A stretch of 40,167 nucleotides of DNA from Bacteriovoracia bacterium (GTDB lineage Bacteria; Bdellovibrionota; Bacteriovoracia; Bacteriovoracales; Bacteriovoracaceae), in assembly GCA_030426585.1 (NCBI GenBank), contig JAUHYH010000004.1:1-40167 (forward strand), given 5' to 3'. Positions 9,068 to 17,587 of the stretch are shown here, piece by piece (the first letter of the stretch is position 1; each line of letters starts with the position of its first letter). The notes under the pieces are model-generated. The model was not told the DNA's origin. It searched no databases and saw only the letters and a list, made by a program, of their open reading frames with translations. The position numbers were made by a program, and so were the translations under genes.

Positions 9068-9724
9068 TTATGATTCACTATCCGTATTAGTTTTCTCTTT
9101 GAAAAGTTTATCGATTGATTCTTTTTTACTTTGAGATTCAGACTTGGGAGTCTCTTGAATACTTAAGAAAGTATATTTCAGATCATCATCAGTTAAAGAG
9201 AAAATAGACGCTCTTTCGGCGAGAAATACAAGAAATTGAAAGTATCTTGCTCTCATTTCATAGTCTCTGTCCTCGATCATTTTCTCTAGAAAGAAGACCC
9301 AATTCTCGGAATAGAACTCAAGTTTACGTTTATAGCCGGGACTAGTTTTTGAAGATAATTTTTTAAGATCAGTTTGAATGGCATAGACTAGCCATTGCTC
9401 AAATCGACATAACCTATTTTTCTTTTGGATAAGGTTTTTAAGTGATTTTGAAACATCTTTTGATTTAGAGTTAGCGTTAATTCCTTCAAAGTTTAATAAG
9501 AATTTATAAAACTCAGTTTTTGTAAAAATTTTGAGGCTTCCAGAATTTATTTTATTAAATGCATTGTTAAATTTTTCAACAAAGCCTTTAGCCTCAGTTT
9601 TTTCGATATTGGGCAAACAGTCAGTCATCATTTTTATTTCAACAGGAACTTCTGGCCTTGCTGTTATCTGTTGGCCATAGAGCTTTATTGAAAATAGAGA
9701 AATAAGTATTAAGATTTTATTCAT
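9068..9724 (-). CDS. Exported protein, unknown function
   Basis: MNKILILISLFSIKLYGQQ signal peptide; ATG at 9724 overlaps the stop of the upstream ORF. Confidence 0.6.
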   Translation of the reverse strand: MNKILILISLFSIKLYGQQITARPEVPVEIKMMTDCLPNIEKTEAKGFVEKFNNAFNKINSGSLKIFTKTEFYKFLLNFEGINANSKSKDVSKSLKNLIQKKNRLCRFEQWLVYAIQTDLKKLSSKTSPGYKRKLEFYSENWVFFLEKMIEDRDYEMRARYFQFLVFLAERASIFSLTDDDLKYTFLSIQETPKSESQSKKESIDKLFKEKTNTDSES

Positions 9725-10703
9725 TGTAGATATATACCTTTGAGTCAAAGTTTATTAAAACTTTGTCCCCATTGAGGAAATAGCTAATATCTCCATTGAA
9801 GCTTTTTTCAATAATCGCTTGTTGGCCTTTAAGCTTAAAAAGGACAAGATCCTGAACAATAGGCTTTTCTTTAGATATATTGAATTTTTTTTCTGCATAA
9901 AAGAGCATTCCAGGTAAACATAAGAGTGGTCCAACGTAATGACCTTTTGATCGATGGATTCTGTTTGCCTTAGAATCCTGCAGTTCAAAGAGGCTTAATG
10001 AGGATTTTTTTATACTAGAGTCAAGCAAGGCTTCTTTAATAAAAATTCGACCATTACTTGAACACATACTAAAGTCGGAGTGTTTAATTGTTCCTTTAAG
10101 AAGTATCGATTTATCTTTTTTGTTAAGCTTGATAACCTCTTGTTCATTTTGAGAATTAACTTGTGTAAATATTATATCAAGCTGAGAACTTACCGCAACG
10201 TCGGGAATAAAGTATGGCCTTCTATTATCTTGAATAAGAATTTTTTTATAAACCTCTTTAGTTCTAGCATTAATGATAATAATTGATTTGTTTTGGGGGT
10301 CAAAATAAGATATCCAGGTTGAATTGAGGTGGAATTGTGGATTCACTCCTTTTCCAATGAAGTTAGCTTTCTTTGAACCGACATCCGTAAACCAGATTTT
10401 ATTCATTTTTCGAATATTCATATGAGAAAGGTAATCAGTAATTTCTTCAACTAATAAATGATTATAGTCACTAGAAAGAAAAGCATTGTACTGAGTTTCT
10501 TTGCTCTGGCCTTTGATTATTGGATAAGACTTAAAACCTTTGCTCATAACAAATTCACCCCTGTTGTTATTGAAGTAATAAAGGTTTTTAGAATCAACAA
10601 AAGCTTTGAGGTTTTCGAGACGGTACTTTGGTATAAAGGGTACAATTTTTGAATAAGCAGAAAAGCTAATTGTTAAAAGTAATAAGCTATTTATAAAGAG
10701 CAT
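9717..10703 (-). CDS. Exported protein, unknown function, possible beta-propeller
   Basis: Signal peptide MLFINSLLLLTISFSAYSK; repeated beta-rich segments; overlaps neighbours on both sides. Confidence 0.6.
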   Translation of the reverse strand: MLFINSLLLLTISFSAYSKIVPFIPKYRLENLKAFVDSKNLYYFNNNRGEFVMSKGFKSYPIIKGQSKETQYNAFLSSDYNHLLVEEITDYLSHMNIRKMNKIWFTDVGSKKANFIGKGVNPQFHLNSTWISYFDPQNKSIIIINARTKEVYKKILIQDNRRPYFIPDVAVSSQLDIIFTQVNSQNEQEVIKLNKKDKSILLKGTIKHSDFSMCSSNGRIFIKEALLDSSIKKSSLSLFELQDSKANRIHRSKGHYVGPLLCLPGMLFYAEKKFNISKEKPIVQDLVLFKLKGQQAIIEKSFNGDISYFLNGDKVLINFDSKVYIYNE

Positions 10704-12666
10704 AAAGGCTCCATTTTCTTGTCGGGTGATTTTTTTGATAATTTTCTACGGCAAGGTTTAAACTTTTCCACTCGTAACTTTTAACATCTATTATTGAGTT
10801 AATTGAAAGATTAACAAGAACAGAACTTGTGAGGGCATTTTTTCGTGCCTTTAAGCCACTAATAATGAAAGGAAGTGGGTTGCATTGATTTATTACTCGT
10901 CTTTTAAAGCTGGAAGGTAACAAATCTTCCGCACAACCTATGCCATGAACAAGGACATTTTTTCGATCGAGAATTTCTTCTAGTTGAGTAAGATTATAAA
11001 CCTTACTATCTTTAAGTTTGAATTTTTGTTTAAGAGAACGATGAAAGCCTATGGAAAGTGAATTATTTTGATAAGCATAGTAGTCAATTCGGGATTGATT
11101 TTTAATAGTGATAAATGTAGGGACTTCTCTTCCATTCTGGAACACTTTAATAGCGCATTTATCAAAGAAACAATTATTAGAATCATAGGTTATATGACAG
11201 CCTTGAGATTTTTTTAAACCTAAGGATTTAAGTTTTCTTTCAGGAATAAATAAACAATTTGGCTGATGTTGTGTTCTTTTACTTTCCTTTAAAATTTTTC
11301 CGACAACTTGAGTTATTGAAAGCTCATTGTTGGGGTCATCGAAAAAAGCAACTTTATAACAGTTCTCTTCACGTTGAACCTTATTATAGTAACAGGCGTA
11401 AGTCCCCCAGAGCTTTTCAATATTAAGTTCTTTTGAGTACTCATTCATATTTACAATATTGTTCTTAAAACACTTAGTAGGGTTTTTATAATCAAAATAT
11501 TCATAGTCAGCAGATTCATAATCTTTGTTATAGAAACTAATGATTCTTCCTGCGTTAATGCTCCCTTCATTTTGTAGTCGCGCGGGACAATCAGGCGCTA
11601 AATTTTTTAATAAGGATGAAGTGTAATTTTCGATAAGTTCAGAACATGGAGACTTAGGGTAATGTGAATATGTATAAGGGTGTGTTGAATAACTGCAAAT
11701 TGAGTCATTGGACTGCATTTTGTCTAAGCATTCATGATACTCATTTCGAGTCAGCTTTTTTCGTTTTCCTAGGATATCTAAACAATAGGGAGTTAGAAGG
11801 TTTCGATACTTAAAAGGATCTTTTTTTACAGCCTTAAATATATCCAGACTAATGTGGCTCCGACAAAAATCTTTTAGATTAGAGAAGTTGTATCGTAAAC
11901 CTCTGATTAAATTTAATTGGGAATAGGTTAAAACTTCCTTTATTTTGGCACTTTTAAGAAATATTAATCTTTCTTTATTTTTTAACTCAGTTTTATTTGT
12001 ATTTCTCTGGGTATAATTCAAAATTTGTGACAGATAAAATAAATAGTTGAGATAGGGTGATTTTTTTATTTTTTGATATGTTGTTTGGCATTGAGTGAGA
12101 TTGACTTCAAACTCATTGTCTTTTGGAAGCGAAATCTTCTTTATGAGTGACTCTATATTTGATCGTCTTATTGTATTAAACAAGCTAACCGATTCTGGGC
12201 ACTTATCTTTAACGAGTATTTCTGAAAGTAGTTTGGAATCAACCAGAACTGGCTCTTTAAATCCTGTTTGAAGGTTTTCACGTGAAGCCGGAATATTGAA
12301 TCGACTCCCTGGCTTCTTTGAATATAATCCAAACCATAAGAGTTCTAAAAAATCACAAGTTTGATTGCGACCTTGAGAAAGGAATGATTTGTTTGCCATC
12401 AATAAGGTTGTTTGAATATAACTGTGAGCAACTGTGTATTTATACTGATCAAGGTTTAATTGTTTAGAAGTTGTAAGAACATCTTTTCCTTGAAACTTTT
12501 TTTGAATTTGAGCACGACGTTGCTTCGAGACATTGATAAGAGTCTCGAAAGATTCCAAAACACCTGGAGTATTGGTCAGTTCATTAGCTTGTAGGCTTAA
12601 ACTAATACCTAGAAGTAGAAGCCAACTACTCAATAGACTTAGAAAGAATTTGAGCAACATCTTCAA
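10687..12666 (-). CDS. Large exported cysteine-rich protein, unknown function
   Basis: Signal peptide MKMLLKFFLSLLSSWLLLLGISLSLQANE; 18 Cys counted in the 659-aa translation. Confidence 0.65.
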   Translation of the reverse strand: MKMLLKFFLSLLSSWLLLLGISLSLQANELTNTPGVLESFETLINVSKQRRAQIQKKFQGKDVLTTSKQLNLDQYKYTVAHSYIQTTLLMANKSFLSQGRNQTCDFLELLWFGLYSKKPGSRFNIPASRENLQTGFKEPVLVDSKLLSEILVKDKCPESVSLFNTIRRSNIESLIKKISLPKDNEFEVNLTQCQTTYQKIKKSPYLNYLFYLSQILNYTQRNTNKTELKNKERLIFLKSAKIKEVLTYSQLNLIRGLRYNFSNLKDFCRSHISLDIFKAVKKDPFKYRNLLTPYCLDILGKRKKLTRNEYHECLDKMQSNDSICSYSTHPYTYSHYPKSPCSELIENYTSSLLKNLAPDCPARLQNEGSINAGRIISFYNKDYESADYEYFDYKNPTKCFKNNIVNMNEYSKELNIEKLWGTYACYYNKVQREENCYKVAFFDDPNNELSITQVVGKILKESKRTQHQPNCLFIPERKLKSLGLKKSQGCHITYDSNNCFFDKCAIKVFQNGREVPTFITIKNQSRIDYYAYQNNSLSIGFHRSLKQKFKLKDSKVYNLTQLEEILDRKNVLVHGIGCAEDLLPSSFKRRVINQCNPLPFIISGLKARKNALTSSVLVNLSINSIIDVKSYEWKSLNLAVENYQKNHPTRKWSLYALYK

Positions 12667-14638
12667 CTTGTAGTTCCTCGGTTGATTTAAGTGTTCCCTT
12701 AGAAGAGTTAAAGTTAATCATGCAATAAGAACATGAAGTTGCTAGCTTAGGAGCTTTGGTCTCACCAATTTGTTCAAGTCTATTCTCAGCAAGATGCTTT
12801 CCTTCTTCGAGTTCATACCACATGTTTCCTCCACCCATTCCGCAGCAAAGAGCTTTGTCTTTGTTCTTTTCCATCTCTGTAAGTTGCAACCCTGGAATGG
12901 ATTTCAAAATTTCTCTTGGAGCATTATATTCTCCATGGTGTCGACCAAGATAACAGGGGTCATGGAAAGTAAACTCTTCAGAAACTTCTTTCTTGGGTTT
13001 TAGTTTTCCTGTCTTTAGTAGATCAGCCAATAATTCTGTATGATGGACAGTTTCAAATTCCCCGTCTTCGAACTTAGCGTATTCTTTACCAATGGTATGA
13101 AGACAATGTGGACAATGAGTAACAACTTTATCAAAGCTATATTGCCTCATATTTGCGATATTTTCGATAGCCACTTCGAAGAAAGTATATTCGTCACCAA
13201 ATCGACGAATAGGGTCACCATTGCATTTTTCTGTTTTCCCCATAACGGCAAAATCAACTCCAGCCTTTTTGAGGAGGGTGACAGTGTCTTTTACAACTTG
13301 TTGATTTGAAGAATCGTAGGAACCAGCGCACCCAACGTAGTAAAGGTAATCAATTTTTTTACCGGGTTCTGCAACTGGGACATCAAGACCATCAGCCCAT
13401 TTAAATCTATCATCTTGAGCGATACCCCACGGATTTCCATTAACTCGAATTTTATTAGCGGCATCGGCAGCGGCTGGAGGTAGTTGTCCTAGAGTGAGGG
13501 CCTTGTAACGTTTTAGATCCATAATCGTAGTGACATGTTCAATACTCATTGGACATTCTTCCATACAGGCACCACACGTTGTACACGCGTCTAATTCAGA
13601 CATTCCGTACAAGCTATTTTCCCAAAAGTCGAAGTCTTGAGTATCTTTACCCTTATCGTTGCTTTCATAAAGTTTATCTCTCATCTTGGTAATGATGAGT
13701 TTGGGATCAAGTGGCTTTTCTGCTTGGTTTGCAGGACAAACCTGAGTACATCTTCCGCATTCAACGCATGAAAGAGTATCAAGTCTTTGTTTCATTGAGA
13801 GTTCAGAAAGTTTACCAAGACCGAAAGTTTCACGAGTTTCATCTTCAAAATCCATGGGCTCAAGCACAGCTCCTCTGTAATTTGGAGTTATAAGAGCTGC
13901 AAAAGGAGCAAGGACAAAGTGAATAAATTTAGAATAAGGAATAGAGGCAACGAAAAACATCGTATTCGCCATGTGAGCAAACCAAAGACCTCGAAAAGTA
14001 TAGGCTAAAGCTGTATCACTCATACCTAGAGAGTTAAAACCAATCGCAAAAAGCCAACCAACAGGACTATAGACTTGTTCAGCAATGGGCATTCCGGTTC
14101 CAGCAATTCTTAAACCTTCAATGAGATATCCAAGAACAACGAGAGCAACAAGCATTCCATACATAAAAAGTTCTTGCTTAGGCTTTGAAGCTTTTAAGTA
14201 ATCAGGTTTATCGATGTAGCGACGTTTATAAGCAAGACCGAGCCCTAGGAGAATTGCAATTCCTGCAATGTCAGCAGCAAATGAAACAATAATATAAACA
14301 GGGCCTTTAAAGACTTTAAAGGGTGTATCGTAATGAATGGCTACGAGATCGGTGGCAATCCATAAAATTAAAAATCCATAATAAATTAGGGAATGAAAAA
14401 GGGCTGGGGCCGTAAACCTTTTTATTTTTCCTTGAAAAAAAAGTGTGGACCAAAAATGTGACCAATTTAGTTTCTTTGGAAGAAGTTCTTTGAAAGATCT
14501 TCCCTGTGAAACATAGACATATTTTTGGTAGAGTCCGTAGGTAAAGATTGCTACTGATAAAGCGAACAATCCATACATTGCGAACTTGAAGGACGATGGG
14601 ATATTCCACATGATTTCCCGAGTAGCGTTTAAATCCAT
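12626..14638 (-). CDS. Membrane-anchored Fe-S oxidoreductase (NarI-like TM domain + 2x[4Fe-4S] + HdrD-like CCG domains)
   Basis: CVECGRCTQVCP and CTTCGACMEECP ferredoxin motifs; CCG-type motifs (VTHCPHCLHTIG, ALCCGMGGGNMW, CSYCMINF); N-terminal TM helices. Start chosen at MDLNATREIMW (14638). Confidence 0.9.
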   Translation of the reverse strand: MDLNATREIMWNIPSSFKFAMYGLFALSVAIFTYGLYQKYVYVSQGRSFKELLPKKLNWSHFWSTLFFQGKIKRFTAPALFHSLIYYGFLILWIATDLVAIHYDTPFKVFKGPVYIIVSFAADIAGIAILLGLGLAYKRRYIDKPDYLKASKPKQELFMYGMLVALVVLGYLIEGLRIAGTGMPIAEQVYSPVGWLFAIGFNSLGMSDTALAYTFRGLWFAHMANTMFFVASIPYSKFIHFVLAPFAALITPNYRGAVLEPMDFEDETRETFGLGKLSELSMKQRLDTLSCVECGRCTQVCPANQAEKPLDPKLIITKMRDKLYESNDKGKDTQDFDFWENSLYGMSELDACTTCGACMEECPMSIEHVTTIMDLKRYKALTLGQLPPAAADAANKIRVNGNPWGIAQDDRFKWADGLDVPVAEPGKKIDYLYYVGCAGSYDSSNQQVVKDTVTLLKKAGVDFAVMGKTEKCNGDPIRRFGDEYTFFEVAIENIANMRQYSFDKVVTHCPHCLHTIGKEYAKFEDGEFETVHHTELLADLLKTGKLKPKKEVSEEFTFHDPCYLGRHHGEYNAPREILKSIPGLQLTEMEKNKDKALCCGMGGGNMWYELEEGKHLAENRLEQIGETKAPKLATSCSYCMINFNSSKGTLKSTEELQVEDVAQILSKSIE

Positions 14639-14705
14639 TTTATTTACCTGTCCCTTTAGGATTTCCTGATATTTATTTGATATTATAGAGGAAAAGACCC
14701 AGAAA

Positions 14706-15209
14706 ATGAAAACTGTTTGGCATGTCATACCTATTCTCTTTTGCTTGTTTCACATTGGATCACTTGTGTCCAAGGTCAGAGAGTTTAAGCTTGCTCAAAA
14801 CCTTGCCTTAATGATCATGGGTTCTTATTTAATTTATGCCTTTAATATCAACTGGGGCCGGTATTTTATCCTTATTGGCCATCTCGTTTTTGTTTTTTTG
14901 ATTTTTAACGGTAAAAAGTCGGCTTCATTATTCGTACCGCTTTTCGGCTTATTATTTGCGCTTTTTAATTTTCCACTAGGCTACGCTATTGTTGTCAGTG
15001 CCTCTCTTTATTGGGTCTTGTTGTATTCAAATACAAAAGAGTGGAGACTTGAGCTTCGTTATTTTGTTTTAATGGTAGTTCTTGAAATTATTTTCCTACT
15101 TTTTAATTCTGTAGGTTTATTTTGGGCAATTTCTTTTTTAATTTCTAGATTTTATGGTTCTAGTTTGTTGAATTTGATATTAGTAGCTGATCATGTCTCT
15201 GATGAATAA
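14706..15209 (+). CDS. Membrane protein, unknown function
   Basis: 167-aa hydrophobic ORF overlapping the next ORF. Confidence 0.55.
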   Translation: MKTVWHVIPILFCLFHIGSLVSKVREFKLAQNLALMIMGSYLIYAFNINWGRYFILIGHLVFVFLIFNGKKSASLFVPLFGLLFALFNFPLGYAIVVSASLYWVLLYSNTKEWRLELRYFVLMVVLEIIFLLFNSVGLFWAISFLISRFYGSSLLNLILVADHVSDE

Positions 15210-16209
15210 ATTGTTAATGATTCTTTTTTTCTTTGGTTGTTCTCAAGTCCATAGAATTGGATTAAAAGACCATACATTTTCTGCCCATCCTAAGAAAGTT
15301 GTATGGATCCAAGTGGCAGGTTTTGACCTCAATCATATAGGTCTCTTGAAATTTACAGGTTGGAATAAAAGCCGAGGAACAGTTTTTACAAACTTTATCT
15401 GTACTGGAAGTACGTGGCAGTATGACTTATTTGATTTAAGGCCGAGTGCTTATTCAAGCATGTACTCTCAAGTAACAGGGAAGAATAACTCTACAGGAAA
15501 TACTTGTAAGGATTACGAAAATAGTCCTTACTGGAATGTATTATCAACAGAGAAAGAGTTTGATTATGTTTTAATCGAACAGGGTGCGAACTCTAAAGAA
15601 ACTCTTTCAAAAGGTATGTCTTGCCCTCAAAAAAAGAATTGGTTTGAAAACGGATACTTTATTTCAAGGTCAGGAAATAAGAAAAATAAAGAAGAAATAA
15701 ATTATCATTACAGCGAAAGTAAAAAACTTTTAAAAAATACGATTTACCAAGATCGTTCTTGTAAAAACAAAAGATGTTTTACTACTTTGAATCAAGTAAC
15801 TTCGTCATTGCTGGAAAACACTCTTTTGAAGAAAAGTAAGTATGTTATTCATGTTCGAGATTTTACTTACTTACGGGCTTTAGAAAGAGGCGATTATAAG
15901 GGAGCTGCTGAAATCTTAATTGATTTTGAGAATGTTTATAAACTTCTTAGTGAGCGTTATTCTAATTCAGAGCTTTTATTTCTAATAACTGGTGTTGGTG
16001 GGCGTTCATTTAATTATCCTGCTATGGGCAAGGCGTGGAAAAACTTTGAAAATAAAGGAAGAGGGATATCTTCGCGATCATCTCTGCTTTCACCTGTATT
16101 GTCTTATGGAGCACGAAGTGAAAACTTCTGCGGTATTTATAATCAAAGTGAAATCTTTAATAGATTATTTTATGTTAAGAAAAAATTTAGACTTGAAATT
16201 GGTAACTAA
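15193..16209 (+). CDS. Putative lipoprotein, unknown function
   Basis: MNKLLMILFFFGCSQV lipobox-like N-terminus; 338 aa; stop overlaps pdxH start. Confidence 0.65.
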   Translation: MSLMNKLLMILFFFGCSQVHRIGLKDHTFSAHPKKVVWIQVAGFDLNHIGLLKFTGWNKSRGTVFTNFICTGSTWQYDLFDLRPSAYSSMYSQVTGKNNSTGNTCKDYENSPYWNVLSTEKEFDYVLIEQGANSKETLSKGMSCPQKKNWFENGYFISRSGNKKNKEEINYHYSESKKLLKNTIYQDRSCKNKRCFTTLNQVTSSLLENTLLKKSKYVIHVRDFTYLRALERGDYKGAAEILIDFENVYKLLSERYSNSELLFLITGVGGRSFNYPAMGKAWKNFENKGRGISSRSSLLSPVLSYGARSENFCGIYNQSEIFNRLFYVKKKFRLEIGN

Positions 16210-16844
16210 TGGATCTTAAGAACTTTAGAGAAATAATTAGAGAAAAACCATTGCTTGAGTCCGAGGTTTCAAATGATCCTTTTGGATTTCTTAAGCAGTG
16301 GATTCAGGAAGCAATTGATTCTGGAATAAGACAACCAAATGCAATGAACTTAGCAACTGTTGACTTGAGAGGAAACCCCCAATCAAGAGTTGTTTTGTTG
16401 AAAGAGTTTATTGACGGCCATCTTAGTTTTTTTACATGTTACGATAGTCCCAAGGCAAAAGAAATCGATCGAAACTCTCATGTCGCACTTAACTTTCTTT
16501 GGTTTGACATAAATCGCCAAGTAAGGGTTCTCGGAAAAGCGAAAAAATCGAGCAAAGAATATTCGGAAAACTACTTTAAATCTCGTCCTAGAGATAGCCA
16601 AATTGCGGCGACCATATCATTACAAAGTGGAGTTATTTCTAATAGAGAAGTACTTGAAACGAAATACAGAGAATTTGAAGAAAAATATAAAGATAAAGAA
16701 ATACCTTTTCCTTCAAACTGGGGAGGGTATCTCGTTGAGCCAAGTGAGTTTGAGTTCTGGCAAGGTCGTTCTGGACGACTTCATGATAGATTGAGGTTTA
16801 TCAAGGAAGGTCAGAACTGGACCATTAGTCGGTTAAGTCCTTAG
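16209..16844 (+). CDS. pdxH: Pyridoxamine 5'-phosphate oxidase
   Basis: NAMNLATVDLRGNPQSRVVLLKEF, SRPRDSQIAATISLQSGVI, PSNWGGYLVEPSEFEFWQGRSGRLHDRLRF. Confidence 0.96.
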   Translation: MDLKNFREIIREKPLLESEVSNDPFGFLKQWIQEAIDSGIRQPNAMNLATVDLRGNPQSRVVLLKEFIDGHLSFFTCYDSPKAKEIDRNSHVALNFLWFDINRQVRVLGKAKKSSKEYSENYFKSRPRDSQIAATISLQSGVISNREVLETKYREFEEKYKDKEIPFPSNWGGYLVEPSEFEFWQGRSGRLHDRLRFIKEGQNWTISRLSP

Positions 16845-17571
16845 CAGACAAAGAATACTCTTTTTTACAATAATCACACTTGATCTCTAGTGGAGCTTCA
16901 TTGATAAGTTCTTGTTTATTTGAAAGAGACTTAATTCTCTGAATAAATCTTTCTTTACTACAGTTACATTGAAACGAAACTTTTTTTGAGCTGAGAAACT
17001 GAAATTTATCAGCATTATCAAGATCAAAAATGTTGTTTTTAACAAACTCTTCAAGTTTTAAATCGTCATCTGATCCAGGTAGTTTATGAATTAGAAGAAA
17101 ATCATACTCATCTTTGAAAACAAAATAAGTATCCATTTGGTAAGATTGGTTAAAAATATCGTTTAAAATTTCATAAGCTTGTTTATTTTTAAAATCGATG
17201 AGGGATGTGTATGGAATATTCTCAGGTGGTGAAAACTTTGTTAGCTGACAGTTACCAGAGAGCACTTTTTTAAGATCATTAAAGTTCTCAGGAAGAATTA
17301 AAATCCGAGAATGCCCGTGTCCATTAGATTCGAGCTTAAAAGTAAATTTAGGGTCGTGACTGTCAATATATACTCCTAAGGACTCCTTATCTTTTAGAAA
17401 AACAATCAATGATTGAAGTGAAAGGATTAACTCTTTCACGAGAGGCTGTGCTTCTGCGCTAACGCCATGAGTAGCAAGCAACTCAGTTACAAATTCTTCG
17501 CCTTTAAACAGATGAATTGCGAGATTATGAATGTTATCAAGGTAAGTGTACAAGTTGTCTTTTTGTACCAT
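16825..17571 (-). CDS. hslO: Hsp33-like redox-regulated chaperone
   Basis: C-terminal zinc/redox motif CNC...CDYC, KVSFQCNCSKERF, N-terminal Hsp33-like organisation. Start chosen at MVQKDN (17571) with GAGGG upstream; the ORF extends to 17589. Confidence 0.85.
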   Translation of the reverse strand: MVQKDNLYTYLDNIHNLAIHLFKGEEFVTELLATHGVSAEAQPLVKELILSLQSLIVFLKDKESLGVYIDSHDPKFTFKLESNGHGHSRILILPENFNDLKKVLSGNCQLTKFSPPENIPYTSLIDFKNKQAYEILNDIFNQSYQMDTYFVFKDEYDFLLIHKLPGSDDDLKLEEFVKNNIFDLDNADKFQFLSSKKVSFQCNCSKERFIQRIKSLSNKQELINEAPLEIKCDYCKKEYSLSAKDLTD

Positions 17572-17587
17572 AAAATAGGCCCTCAGC

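Noticed and set aside
12756-13309. Plus-strand ORFs antisense to the Fe-S oxidoreductase
   Set aside because: The minus-strand frame carries the conserved Fe-S and CCG motifs; these are shadows.
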